From Pigmentiphaga daeguensis (lineage in GTDB: Bacteria; Pseudomonadota; Gammaproteobacteria; Burkholderiales; Burkholderiaceae_B): a DNA stretch of 64,000 bases. Position numbers and translations under genes: made by a program. The notes under the pieces are model-generated. The model was given only the letters and a program-made list of their open reading frames with translations, was not told the DNA's origin and ran no database searches. How positions within the stretch are numbered: the stretch's first letter is position 1; the number at the start of each line of letters is the position of its first letter. Positions 7,975-16,676 of the stretch are shown here, one piece after another. Location: the NCBI RefSeq assembly GCF_039523035.1, contig NZ_BAAAEN010000002.1, positions 399,276-463,275 of the forward strand. The letters are read 5' to 3'.

Positions 7975-8892
7975 ATGGAAAGCCTGCTGCAACTCCTGGC
8001 CGCGACGCTGAACGCCGGCACGCCGCTGGCGCTGGCGGCGCTGGGGCTGGCCATCCACGAGCGCGCCGGCGTGATCAATCTCGGGGCCGAGGGCATGATG
8101 CTGCTGGCCGCCGCCGCCGGTTTCGCCGTGGCCTTCCACACCGGGAGCCCGGTATGGGGGCTGGCGGCGGGGGCGGGAGCAGGGGCTGCGCTGGCCGCCG
8201 TGTTCGCGCTGCTGGTGGTCGTCTTCAACGCCAGCCAGTACGGCAGCGGCCTGGCGGTGATGCTGCTGGGGTCGGGGCTATCGGCCTTCGCCGGCGTGTC
8301 CTACGCCGGCCGTTCGCTCGGGCAGGGCCAGGCAGGCCTACCGTGGCTGCGCGGCATTCCCGGCCTGGGAAGCACCGTGTTCGCGCTGCATCCGCTGGTG
8401 TACGCGACGATGGCGCTGGCCGGCCTGCTGGCGGTATTCCTGTACCGCACGAGGGCCGGCATGCTGCTGCGGGCGGTGGGGGAGTCGCCGGAGTCGGCGC
8501 ACGCGCTCGGCTATCCGGTGGGCCGCATACGCGTGCTCGCGATCCTCGCGGGGGGGCTGTGCTGCGGGCTCGCGGGTGCGTATCTGTCGGTGGTCTATAC
8601 GCAATTGTGGAGCGAGGGCATGGTGGCCGGCCGGGGCTGGATGGCCCTGGCGTTGATCGCCTTCGGCATGTGGCATCCCGTGCGCATCCTGCTGGGCGCG
8701 TATCTGTTCGGCGGGCTGACCATGTTGCAGTTCCAGCTGCAAGGCATGGGCGTTCAGGTGCCCTCGCAGTTCCTGGCGATGCTGCCCTACGTCTGCACCG
8801 TCGCGGTGCTGGCCTTGCGCGGCGGCAACCCCGGCTGGATGCGCCGGAACATGCCGCGCGCGCTGGGCAGGCCCTTCCTGCCCGAACGCTAG
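7975..8892 (+). CDS. ABC importer permease (YufQ-like)
   Basis: The second permease has 305 residues from the ATG at 7975, five bases after the stop of the first. It carries the paired-family motif AGVINLGAEGMMLLAAAAG near residues 31-49 and the loop RAVGESPESAHALGYPVGRIR, which matches the ATPase-coupling loop of the partner permease. Together they should form the heterodimeric channel. No receptor gene follows: the next gene is convergent (penicillin acylase-like) and the BMP-type receptor is about 6.5 kb away. Confidence 0.9.
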   Translation: MESLLQLLAATLNAGTPLALAALGLAIHERAGVINLGAEGMMLLAAAAGFAVAFHTGSPVWGLAAGAGAGAALAAVFALLVVVFNASQYGSGLAVMLLGSGLSAFAGVSYAGRSLGQGQAGLPWLRGIPGLGSTVFALHPLVYATMALAGLLAVFLYRTRAGMLLRAVGESPESAHALGYPVGRIRVLAILAGGLCCGLAGAYLSVVYTQLWSEGMVAGRGWMALALIAFGMWHPVRILLGAYLFGGLTMLQFQLQGMGVQVPSQFLAMLPYVCTVAVLALRGGNPGWMRRNMPRALGRPFLPER

Positions 8893-8910
8893 GCCGCGCT
8901 ACGCCTTGCG

Positions 8911-11352
8911 TCAGTGGCCGGATCCCGCCGGGAGCAGCGTCAGTCGATGGACGTCGGGGCCGGGCAGGAAGGGCGTGGCCTTGCCATCCGTCCATGCCGA
9001 GTGGCCGGCCAGGAAAAAGGGCGACAGCGGATGGCCCGAGGCGCCGCCCGGCATTTCCATCAGTCCGTGTTCCTCATGTCCCGGCGACACCACGAAACGC
9101 TCGGACGCGCCGAACGACGGGCCCTGGATGCGCGGCATGTGGATGTCGCCCGGCATGGGGCGGGCAGGCGCCGACAGCCAGGGCCTGACGGCCGCCGGCA
9201 GCACCCGGGCCAGGGGATGCTCCATGGCGAGGCGGTTGCGGTCGCCCCAGCGGATCTCGTCCAGGGGGCGGCCGTCGGCGCTGACCGAGGCGATGGCCGT
9301 GTCGATGCGTTCGAGCATGAAGGCGTGCCAATCCGCGGCATAGGCCGGTTTCCAGGCACGGGCACGCACCAGGCTTTCCATGGTGGCCAGCACGCGCGAC
9401 GAGGCGCGGCGCATCGACAGTCCACCGTCGATGGCGGCCAGTCGCTCGTCCAACGCGCCGAACCACGCGTCGTACAACGCGTCGTGGTAGGCGCGCAGCA
9501 GCGCGTAGGCGGCACTGCCGGTGTCGGCGCGTCCGCTCCAGGATTGCACGATGCGCCGGAAGGCGGCCCGCCGCGGATGGCTGGCGACGGCGGCGTCGTC
9601 CAGCTCGGCCAGGGCCTGCTCGCGCAGGAATGCGATCCACGAGGCCCGGTCGTCCAGCTGGATGGCGAGCAGGTCGCGCTCGCTGAAGCGTTCGCCGGCG
9701 AACAGCGCATCGCGTATCTGAGTTCCGCGGGCACCGACATCGGCGCCGCCGTCCCCGATCCTGCGTTGCGTGGCTTCGTTCGCGAGTTGCGTGCTGTTGG
9801 CCGTCCAGAGCCGCCCGTAGGCCGGGGCGACGATCGCGGGATAGTCCGCCGGAGCGAGGCGGGCGAGTGCTGCCGCGGCATGGTCCGCCTCGACCGGAAA
9901 GCCCAGCGGATCGAGCGTGGCGGTGGGCAAGGGACCGGCCAGCGTCCAGCCTATGTCGCCGCGGCGATCCGCCACCACCAGATTCTGCGTGGGAATCCCG
10001 GCCGTCTGCGCGACGTGCATCGCCTGTTCGACGTCGTGCGCCTCTTCCATGTCGGCCAGCCCCACGTTGGCGGCATCCGGCAGGTAGGCGATCCAGCGTA
10101 TCGCGTAGACCTTGCCGTTGGCCTGCCGCAGCGGACCCCATGGGGTCTCGCGCACGGGCAGCATGACGGGCCCGGCCCCTTTCACGTCGATGCGCTCCAT
10201 CGTTTCCGGCGCGGTTTCCCACGTGCCGGCCGGGCCCCGGTAGCGCGACGGATCGGCCGCATCGGGCTCCAGCCGCACCAGGTCGATGAAATGGCCGTAG
10301 CTGTTGGTGAAACCCCAGGCGACGTCGCCGTTGCTGCCCGCCACCACGATGGGGGCGCCGGGCAGGCTGACGCCGCTGATACGCCGTGGGCCCGAGGCCG
10401 AGGGAAACTCCAGCGTCAGCCGATACCAGACGTTGGGCAGGCGCAGGCCCAGGTGCATGTCGTTGGCCACCAGCGCGCGGCCGCCGGCGCCATGGCGCGC
10501 GTCCACGGCCCAGCCGTTGCTGCCCAGCGCCGACGAAGTGGTACCGGCATCCACCATCAGTTCGGCGGGAATCGCCCCGCGCGTGCGTGGCGCGCGGGGC
10601 GCGTCGATCCAGTCGGGATGCGCATCCACCAGCGCGGTGTCCGGCGCGGCCGGCTGCGCGGGGAAAGGGGGGCGGTCCAGCGGCGCGTCCCAGTGGCTGC
10701 GCGTGGGCAGCAGCGCCGCGAGCAGCGGAGCGGGCAGGAGGTCGCGCAGCGCCTCGCGCGAGCGCACCCGCAGCAGTTCGCCGCCTTGCAGGTCCAGGTA
10801 CATCGCATAGATGGCCAGCAGCGTGTCCACGGGCCGCCAGGGTTGTGGCGGCGCGCCCAGCAAAAAGTATTCGAACGGCCGTGCGCCGAGCGCGGCCAGG
10901 CCGGCATTGACGCCATCCGCGTAGCGTTCCAGCAAGGCGCGGTGGGCGGGCGGGAGCGCGGCGTAGGCCCGCTCCGCGCGGGCGCGGAAACGGTGCACGC
11001 GCACGCGCCGGTCCAGCGGCACGGCGGCCTCGCCCACCAGCGCGGCCAGTTCGCCGGCGGCCGAGCGCCGTACCAGGTCCATCTGGAAATAGCGGTCCTG
11101 CGCATGGGCGAAGCCGGTGGCGTAGGCGGCGTCGGCGCGGTTGGCCGCACGGATGGTGACGCTGCCCTGGGCATCGCGCGCGATCGTGGCGGGCTGGGCC
11201 GTGCCGGATGCGCCGAGTTCTCCGTCGACCCGGGGCAGGCTGGCGCGCAGGGTGAGCCAGGCGGCCGCGATGGTGGCGATGCCCAGGACGAGCACCGCCG
11301 CCACCGTGAGCAGGGCAAGATGGGCGGGGCGTTGGGGGCTACGGAATTTCAT
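8911..11352 (-). CDS. Penicillin acylase family protein (Ntn hydrolase, S45)
   Basis: The 813-residue protein is an N-terminal-nucleophile amidase of the penicillin acylase / acyl-homoserine-lactone acylase family. An N-terminal membrane or signal segment (residues about 12-35) sends it to the periplasm. The precursor is expected to cut itself before Ser278, in the family motif GSNGW, leaving alpha and beta chains with the serine as nucleophile. The early AYATGFAHAQDRYFQMDL stretch is typical of the alpha chain. The substrate could be a penicillin, an N-acyl homoserine lactone or another amide. The ATG at 11352 is chosen because the signal sequence begins there; its ribosome binding site is weak. 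It converges on the ABC importer genes and is not obviously part of an operon. Confidence 0.88.
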   Translation of the reverse strand: MKFRSPQRPAHLALLTVAAVLVLGIATIAAAWLTLRASLPRVDGELGASGTAQPATIARDAQGSVTIRAANRADAAYATGFAHAQDRYFQMDLVRRSAAGELAALVGEAAVPLDRRVRVHRFRARAERAYAALPPAHRALLERYADGVNAGLAALGARPFEYFLLGAPPQPWRPVDTLLAIYAMYLDLQGGELLRVRSREALRDLLPAPLLAALLPTRSHWDAPLDRPPFPAQPAAPDTALVDAHPDWIDAPRAPRTRGAIPAELMVDAGTTSSALGSNGWAVDARHGAGGRALVANDMHLGLRLPNVWYRLTLEFPSASGPRRISGVSLPGAPIVVAGSNGDVAWGFTNSYGHFIDLVRLEPDAADPSRYRGPAGTWETAPETMERIDVKGAGPVMLPVRETPWGPLRQANGKVYAIRWIAYLPDAANVGLADMEEAHDVEQAMHVAQTAGIPTQNLVVADRRGDIGWTLAGPLPTATLDPLGFPVEADHAAAALARLAPADYPAIVAPAYGRLWTANSTQLANEATQRRIGDGGADVGARGTQIRDALFAGERFSERDLLAIQLDDRASWIAFLREQALAELDDAAVASHPRRAAFRRIVQSWSGRADTGSAAYALLRAYHDALYDAWFGALDERLAAIDGGLSMRRASSRVLATMESLVRARAWKPAYAADWHAFMLERIDTAIASVSADGRPLDEIRWGDRNRLAMEHPLARVLPAAVRPWLSAPARPMPGDIHMPRIQGPSFGASERFVVSPGHEEHGLMEMPGGASGHPLSPFFLAGHSAWTDGKATPFLPGPDVHRLTLLPAGSGH

Positions 11353-11531
11353 GGTGCGCGGATTGCCGTCCAATGTGTTTGCCGGGCACATTGTGCCCGT
11401 TCTGTTTCAAGCGCACGACATTCCGGGCTGTCGATGAAAAATTCTTGGTTGTCCGCGGACATGGACAGTGGCGCGTTCATGAACGGGTCTTCTTCCAGGC
11501 CGAGGTGGGCCTGTGCCGTTCATCCGCAGCG

Positions 11532-12236
11532 TCAGGCTGCATCGTGGAACAGCAGTTCCAAGCCGATGCGTTCGCCCTTGCGGACACGGCTGATGGCGTG
11601 TTTGAGGTTGACCCGGTAATAGCCCTGGCTTCCCTTGACGGGGCGTTCCGCCGTGGCTATGACGGCCACGTCTCCAAGCTTGAGCGGCAACACCGCCGGC
11701 CGCGACTGCATGCGCGGGCGTTGCTCGGTCATCACGAATTCGCCTCCCTGGAAATCGACGCCCGGCTCGGACAGCACGGCGACGATCTGCATGGGGAAGA
11801 CCTGCTCGCCGTCATTGCGCTGGTGCAGCGATACATGGCCTTCGCCGCCGAGCCGGCTCAGATGGGACTGCGCCCGCGTCTGGCCTGCCTCCCGGTTGCG
11901 TCGCAAGAAGTCCCCCAGTTCCGCCGGATAGCGAAGAGCGACGCCCAGGGTCTCGTTCCAGCGATTGGCGATGGCGACAAGGCGGCGATAAAGCGCCGTG
12001 CGCCACAGTTCCAGAGGTGCCGGCATACCGGCGTCGAAGTAGAACAACTCATCGCGCCCAAGATTACCGGCTTCCAAAGCCACTCGGCGGGCGCCTGCCG
12101 CCGTGGCCTGTTGGGCCAGATCGCGCGCCACGTCCACACCCAACAGACCGGGCAGCACGACATAGCCCTCGGCATCGAGCTGCAGGCCGATGTCCGTCCA
12201 GTTCAGGCGATCGAGGGGCGCGTCAAGCGAGGTCAT
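11532..12236 (-). CDS. 2-oxoglutarate/Fe(II) oxygenase paralogue with altered HxD motif
   Basis: This 234-residue protein is a clear paralogue of the gene immediately upstream. They share VLPGLL/VLPNLL, IANRWN, REAGQTR/HEAGQTR, GGEFVMTE/GGEFIMTE and the C-terminal LLFHDAA/LIFHDAK. In this copy the metal-binding triad motif reads H138-Q-R140, where the sister has H-R-D. The aspartate that should bind iron is therefore arginine, although the distal His (KHAISR) and the following Arg are kept. It may be inactive, regulatory or altered in chemistry. The ATG at 12236 follows GGAGGAG. It is the last gene of an ogt-oxygenase-oxygenase operon (42-base gap). The 178 bases downstream, to the acylase start, show nothing I recognise. 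Confidence 0.85.
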   Translation of the reverse strand: MTSLDAPLDRLNWTDIGLQLDAEGYVVLPGLLGVDVARDLAQQATAAGARRVALEAGNLGRDELFYFDAGMPAPLELWRTALYRRLVAIANRWNETLGVALRYPAELGDFLRRNREAGQTRAQSHLSRLGGEGHVSLHQRNDGEQVFPMQIVAVLSEPGVDFQGGEFVMTEQRPRMQSRPAVLPLKLGDVAVIATAERPVKGSQGYYRVNLKHAISRVRKGERIGLELLFHDAA

Positions 12237-12277
12237 GAGAACTCCTCCCATCCTTTAAGGTTCGAGCGTTTCCATGG

Positions 12278-13000
12278 TCACTTCGCGTCGTGGAAGATCA
12301 GGCCCACGGTATGGCGGTGACCGCTTCGGATGCGACTGACGCCATGCCGCATGGCCACCTTGCGGGTGCCGCGCCGACCCATTGCCGGTCGCTGGTTGAC
12401 GGTGAACACCACCGCGTCGCCTTTGCGCAGCGCGACGACATCCGCGCGGTGGCCCTTGTTCGACAGCTCCGTCATGATGAACTCGCCGCCGGTGAAGTCC
12501 CTGCCGGGTTCCGACAGCAGGATGGCAACCTGCAAAGGAAAGACGTGATCGCCGTAGAGATCCCGGTGCAGGCAGTTGTAGTCGCCCTCGCCGTACTGGA
12601 GGATCAGCGGCGTCGGCCGGGTCTGGCCGGCCTCATGGCACCGGCGCAGATAGGCGTCCAGGTCATGAGGGTACTGCGCGCCGATCTTCAGCTGTCGATT
12701 CCAACGATTGGCGATCGGCGCCAGCCGGGGATACAGCGCGTGGCGCAACTGGTCGAGCAGCGGTGGCAAGGGGTAGGCGAAGTATTTGTACTCGCCTCGC
12801 CCGAAGCCGTGGCGAGCCATGACGATCCGCGCGCGATAGCCTTCTTCTCGCGCATAGAGCGCTGCGAGGCCATCGCATTGCCCCGCCGTCAGCAGGTTGG
12901 GCAGCACGGCATGTCCCTGTGCATCGAGCGACTGTTCGATGCCCGGCCAGTCGTACGTCTCGGGCGCCATGGCAAGTCCCTGGCTTGCCACGGCGTTCAT
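12278..13000 (-). CDS. 2-oxoglutarate/Fe(II)-dependent oxygenase
   Basis: The 240-residue protein belongs to the 2OG-Fe(II) oxygenase superfamily, in the branch predicted to act on nucleic acids (the Oxygenase-NA type). The iron site is complete: H145-R-D147 in NCLHRDLYGDHVFP, a distal His in MRHGVSR, and a downstream Arg for 2-oxoglutarate. Its start ATG overlaps the ogt stop (ATGA at 12997-13000), so it is translationally coupled to an alkyl-DNA repair enzyme. That context supports a role in oxidative dealkylation, in the manner of AlkB, but the family link to AlkB is distant. A second ATG at 12970 is a possible start. It is followed by a degenerate paralogue. Confidence 0.85.
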   Translation of the reverse strand: MNAVASQGLAMAPETYDWPGIEQSLDAQGHAVLPNLLTAGQCDGLAALYAREEGYRARIVMARHGFGRGEYKYFAYPLPPLLDQLRHALYPRLAPIANRWNRQLKIGAQYPHDLDAYLRRCHEAGQTRPTPLILQYGEGDYNCLHRDLYGDHVFPLQVAILLSEPGRDFTGGEFIMTELSNKGHRADVVALRKGDAVVFTVNQRPAMGRRGTRKVAMRHGVSRIRSGHRHTVGLIFHDAK

Positions 13001-13578
13001 GCCGCGAACCCTGCAGCCACCTTGCCGGCTTCCTTGGCCAGCAGCGTGCGCTTGCGCTCGACGCCCCAGCGATAGCCGGAGATCGAGCCATCCCTGCGCA
13101 CCACGCGATGACAGGGAATGGCGATGGCCAGGACGTTGGCCGCGCAGGCGCCCGCTACGGCACGGACGGCTTCCGGTACGCCGAGATCACGCGCGACGTC
13201 GCTGTAGCTGCGGATCTTGCCTGCCGGGATGCCGCACAATACCTGCCAGACCTTCTGCTGGAACGCGGTGCCGCCGATGTCGAGATTGATAACGCCCTGG
13301 GACGCGTCTTGGTCGATGAAGCCAATGATTTGTCCCAGCTCGTGTCGCAGAGAAGGCTGATCAGGCTGCAACTCGATATTCGGAAAGGCAGCCGTGAGCT
13401 GGTCGCTCAATGCCCGCGCCTCCTCGCCAAGGAAGATGGCGCAGATGCCGCGCCGGCTCCGGGCGACAAGCACTTCGCCCAGCGCTGCTTGACCGACGGC
13501 GAAGCGAATAGGGCCTTCCACCTGGCTGCCAGGGGCGCGAAAGTCGTACTTGAACATAGAAACGGAACGGGGCTTCAT
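12997..13578 (-). CDS. ogt: Methylated-DNA-protein-cysteine methyltransferase
   Basis: The 193-residue protein is an Ogt/AGT-type repair enzyme that moves the alkyl group of O6-alkylguanine to its own cysteine in a suicide reaction. The acceptor Cys156 is in the invariant IPCHRVV motif, followed by SISGYRWGVERKRTLLAKE. The helix-turn-helix segment (QQKVWQVLCGIPAGKIRSYS) is intact. There is no Ada-type N-terminal zinc domain, so it is not itself a transcriptional sensor. The ATG at 13578 has AAAGGAA seven bases upstream. It heads an operon with two 2OG-Fe(II) oxygenases, and an Ada-box-like sequence lies about 75 bases upstream. Confidence 0.93.
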   Translation of the reverse strand: MKPRSVSMFKYDFRAPGSQVEGPIRFAVGQAALGEVLVARSRRGICAIFLGEEARALSDQLTAAFPNIELQPDQPSLRHELGQIIGFIDQDASQGVINLDIGGTAFQQKVWQVLCGIPAGKIRSYSDVARDLGVPEAVRAVAGACAANVLAIAIPCHRVVRRDGSISGYRWGVERKRTLLAKEAGKVAAGFAA

Positions 13579-13648
13579 GGCAATGTTCCTTTGTGGTGAC
13601 AAGGTGGGATCAGTCTAGGCGTCCATTCCCTTCTTGAAACTCCGCTCT

Positions 13649-13661
13649 TTGCGGTTGAATT
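13649..13661 (-). promoter_or_regulatory. Possible Ada-box-like site upstream of ogt
   Basis: On the minus strand this reads AAT, six bases, GCAA. That is the A-box/B-box spacing described for methylated Ada at the E. coli ada and aidB promoters. It lies 71-83 bases upstream of the ogt start codon. Only seven bases are specified, so chance matches are common, and no ada gene is present in the window. Confidence 0.25.
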
Positions 13662-13739
13662 CTTTTTCCCGCCTCGCCATTCAAGAAGTCGCATCTTGCC
13701 GTCGATCCCCCTTCGCACCGTGGTGCCGGTGAAGGGCCT

Positions 13740-15176
13740 CTAGGCGGCCAGTCCCAATCCCTTCGCCACGCCTTCCCCATACCGCGGATCCGCCTTGGCG
13801 AAGTGCGCGATCTGGCGTTCCTGGATCTCGCGCGGCACCGTCTTCATCGCGTTGACGATGTTCTCGATCAACAGGGCCTGCTGGCCGGCGCTCATGAGGC
13901 GGAACAGGTCGCCGGCCTGCGTGTAGTCGTCATTGCCGGCGCGATGGTCGTAGCGGTCGGCATCGCCCGAGAGCGGCAGCGGCGGTTCGCGGTGCGCCGC
14001 ATCGTGGCGGGGCGCGTCGGCCACGCTGTTGGGCTCGTAGTTGGCGGCGCCGCCGAAGTTGCCATCGAAGCGCATGGCGCCGTCGCGCTGGTAGGTCCGC
14101 ACCGGCGCATGGGGCCGGTTGACCGGCAGCGCCTGGTAGTTCGTGCCGACGCGGTACAGGTGCGCGTCATGGTAGGCGAACAGGCGGGCCTGCAGCATCC
14201 TGTCGGGGCTGAAGCCCAGTCCACGCACGATCGCCGACGGCGAGAACGCGGCCTGCTCGACCTCGGCGAAATAGTTCTCCGGATTGCGGTTCAGCGTGAT
14301 GACGCCCACTTCGATGAGCGGGAAGTCCGCGTGGGGCCAGACCTTGGTCAAGTCGAAGGGGTCGTAGGGCGTGGCGCGCGCCTGATCCTCGGTCATGACC
14401 TGGATGCAGAAGCGCCACTTAGGGTAGTCGCCCCGCTCGATCGCCTCGAACAGGTCGCGCTGGGCGTAGTCGGGATCCTCGCCGGCAAGCCGGGCGGCGT
14501 CGCGCGGATGCAGGTTGCGTATGCCCTGCAGGCTGAGTACGTGGTACTTGACCCAGACGCGCCGGCCCTGGGCATCGAGCATGCTGAACGTGTGGCTGCC
14601 GAATCCGTGCATGGCGCGATAGCCGTCGGGCGTGCCGCGGTCGGAGAACAGCGTGGTGACCTGGTGCAGCGATTCGGGCGACAGTGACCAGAAGTCCCAC
14701 ATCGCGGTGGGGTTCTTCATGTTGGTGCGCGGGTCTCGCTTCTGGGTGTGGATGAAGTCGGGGAACTTGATGCCGTCGCGGATGAAGAAGACCGGCGTGT
14801 TGTTGCCCACCAGGTCCCAGTTGCCTTCGTTGGTGTAGAACTTGATGGCGAAGCCGCGCGGGTCGCGCTCGGTGTCGGCCGAGCCCTTCTCGCCGCCCAC
14901 GGTGGAGAAGCGGATGAAGACGTCGGTCTTGCGGCCTACTTGCGCGAACAGGTCGGCGCAGGTGTAGCGGGTGATGTCGTTGGTCACCTCGAAGACGCCG
15001 TAGGCGCCCGAGCCCTTGGCATGCACCACGCGCTCGGGGATGCGTTCGCGGTTGAAGTGCTGCAGCTTCTCGACCAGGTGGAAATCCTCGATCAGGACGG
15101 GGCCGCGCGGGCCGGCGGTCTTCGAGTTCTGGTTGTCGGCGACAGGCGCGCCCGTTGCGGTGGTGAGAGTCGTCAT
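13740..15176 (-). CDS. katA: Catalase, small-subunit monofunctional haem type
   Basis: The 478-residue enzyme is a clade-3 haem catalase that breaks down hydrogen peroxide. The catalytic His52 is in ERVVHAKGSGAYG, the distal Asn in the central NNTPVFFIRDGIKFPDFIH region, and the haem-iron ligand Tyr335 in RLFAYHDAHLYR. The protein is full length with no added domain, as expected of a cytosolic KatA. The ATG at 15176 has GGAG seven bases upstream. It diverges from the BMP receptor gene across an AT-rich 187-base region, which could hold an OxyR site, although I found no convincing match. The 160 bases downstream, to ogt, hold no gene. Confidence 0.97.
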   Translation of the reverse strand: MTTLTTATGAPVADNQNSKTAGPRGPVLIEDFHLVEKLQHFNRERIPERVVHAKGSGAYGVFEVTNDITRYTCADLFAQVGRKTDVFIRFSTVGGEKGSADTERDPRGFAIKFYTNEGNWDLVGNNTPVFFIRDGIKFPDFIHTQKRDPRTNMKNPTAMWDFWSLSPESLHQVTTLFSDRGTPDGYRAMHGFGSHTFSMLDAQGRRVWVKYHVLSLQGIRNLHPRDAARLAGEDPDYAQRDLFEAIERGDYPKWRFCIQVMTEDQARATPYDPFDLTKVWPHADFPLIEVGVITLNRNPENYFAEVEQAAFSPSAIVRGLGFSPDRMLQARLFAYHDAHLYRVGTNYQALPVNRPHAPVRTYQRDGAMRFDGNFGGAANYEPNSVADAPRHDAAHREPPLPLSGDADRYDHRAGNDDYTQAGDLFRLMSAGQQALLIENIVNAMKTVPREIQERQIAHFAKADPRYGEGVAKGLGLAA

Positions 15177-15363
15177 GCCTAGCTCCGAATTGTCGAGGCC
15201 CCACGATAGGCCGCCCTGGGTTATTGGTAAATTGAATTGAATAAATCATCGCAATAGGCCGATTCAATGAATGATAAAATGGCGCGTTCGTTCGTGTCCG
15301 CCCCGGCGCAGCTTCCCGCCGGCCGGATCTTTTTCCGGGAAGCCGTGTTCGAGGAGAACCAGC

Positions 15364-16536
15364 GTGAAAAACCTCGTTTCGGTGCCGCTTGCGCACCGTG
15401 AACAACCTTGTCCCCACGAAATGGAAACCATGGCCGGCCTTGCCAGCGCGGGGCGCCGCCGCGTCCTGGGCTGGCTGGCGGCGGGCGCGCCCATCGCCGG
15501 CGCGGCCCTGGGCATGCCGCGCCTGGCCCGGGCGGCCGATCCGCTGTCCGTGGGGTTCGTGTACATGTCGCCCATCACCGATGCGGGCTGGACGCGCCAG
15601 CACGAGGATGGCCGCCTGGCCATGGTCGCCGCGCTGGGGTCGCGGGTGGCCACCCGGGTCGTCGAGAACGTGCCCGAGAACGCCGACGCCGAGCGGGTGA
15701 TACGCGATCTCGCGCGCCAGGGCTGCAAGCTCGTCTTCACCACGTCCTTCGGCTACATGGACGCGGTGATGCGGGTTGCCCGCGAGTTCCCGGGCGTGGT
15801 GTTCGACCAGGCCTCGGGCTACCGTCTCGCGCGCAACCTGGGCGCCTACAACATCCGCTTCTACGAGGGCCGCTATCTGGCCGGACTGGTGGCGGGGGCG
15901 ATGACGCGCAGCCACGTCCTGGGCTATGTCGCGGCCCTGCCTATCCCGGAGGTGATCCAGGGCATCAACGCCTTCACGCTGGCAGCACGCAGCGTCAACC
16001 CCAAGGTCCAGGTGCGCGTGGTCTGGACGCAGAACTGGTTCGATCCCCCGCGCGAGCGCGACGCGGCCCAGGCAGTGCTGCGCCAGGGCGCCGACGTGCT
16101 GACCAACCACTCGGGGTCGTCCGCGGTGGCGCAGGCAGCCGAGGCGGCGGGGGCGTGGATGCTGGGCTATACGTCCGACATGAGCCGCTATGCGCCGACG
16201 CGCCAGCTCGGCGCCGTCGTGCATCGCTGGGGCGACCATTACATCCAGGCCGCGCGCGAAGTGCTGGACGGCACCTGGGCCTCGCGGGCCATCATGGGCG
16301 GCCTCAAGGACGGCATGATCGCGCTCGAGGCGCTGTCGCCCAAGGTGCCCCAGGCGGTGCGCGCGTCGGTGGACGAGGCGCGCGGCAAGATCGCGGCGGG
16401 CGCGCTCCATCCCTTCGGCGGCCGGCTGGTGGACAACCAGGGCAAGGTGCGCCAGCAATCCGGCGTGCCGAGCCAGAAGGACGTCGACCACATGGACTGG
16501 TTCGTCGAGGGCGTGGTGGGCAAGGCGGTGGCCTGA
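15364..16536 (+). CDS. BMP family ABC transporter substrate-binding protein
   Basis: The 390-residue protein is a basic-membrane-protein/Med-type periplasmic receptor (PnrA fold), the class that binds nucleosides and serves YufOPQ-like importers. Family features are VGFVYMSPITDAGWT at the mature start, VFTTSFGYMDAV, the GRYLAGLVAGAMT segment and a DVLTNHSGSSAVAQAA strand. The export signal is of the twin-arginine kind (GRRRVLGWLAAG, cleavage after ARAAD-like residues). The GTG at 15364 is chosen because GAGGAG at 15351-15356 lies seven bases upstream; the ATG at 15421 has no such site. It is the obvious missing partner of the ABC genes at 5380-8892, but is separated from them by five genes. 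Confidence 0.88.
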   Translation: MKNLVSVPLAHREQPCPHEMETMAGLASAGRRRVLGWLAAGAPIAGAALGMPRLARAADPLSVGFVYMSPITDAGWTRQHEDGRLAMVAALGSRVATRVVENVPENADAERVIRDLARQGCKLVFTTSFGYMDAVMRVAREFPGVVFDQASGYRLARNLGAYNIRFYEGRYLAGLVAGAMTRSHVLGYVAALPIPEVIQGINAFTLAARSVNPKVQVRVVWTQNWFDPPRERDAAQAVLRQGADVLTNHSGSSAVAQAAEAAGAWMLGYTSDMSRYAPTRQLGAVVHRWGDHYIQAAREVLDGTWASRAIMGGLKDGMIALEALSPKVPQAVRASVDEARGKIAAGALHPFGGRLVDNQGKVRQQSGVPSQKDVDHMDWFVEGVVGKAVA

Positions 16537-16676
16537 GGGCGCTCCGGTAAAGTAGCGGGGCCGCGTGAACCGCGGGCGGCCGGCGTGGTCCTATCGGGGC
16601 TGCCCGGCACGCCACGCGTAGCGCGGCATGCATCGCCCGGGCGTTCGCCTTCGATCCACTTCCTTTCCCGCCGGCC

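Noticed and set aside
11353..11531. Possible small gene between the acylase and the oxygenase operon
   Set aside because: Short frames exist on both strands, but none has a ribosome binding site or recognisable protein pattern; it is best read as a promoter region for the acylase gene.
13662..13739. Imperfect hairpin (CTTC/CACCG arms) after katA
   Set aside because: Stem has a bulge and no T-run follows on the katA strand; too weak for a terminator call.
15182..15270. Possible OxyR site in the AT-rich katA/BMP divergent region
   Set aside because: Scattered ATAG and ATTCAAT pieces are present but the spacing does not match the OxyR consensus of four tetranucleotides; I could not make a credible alignment.
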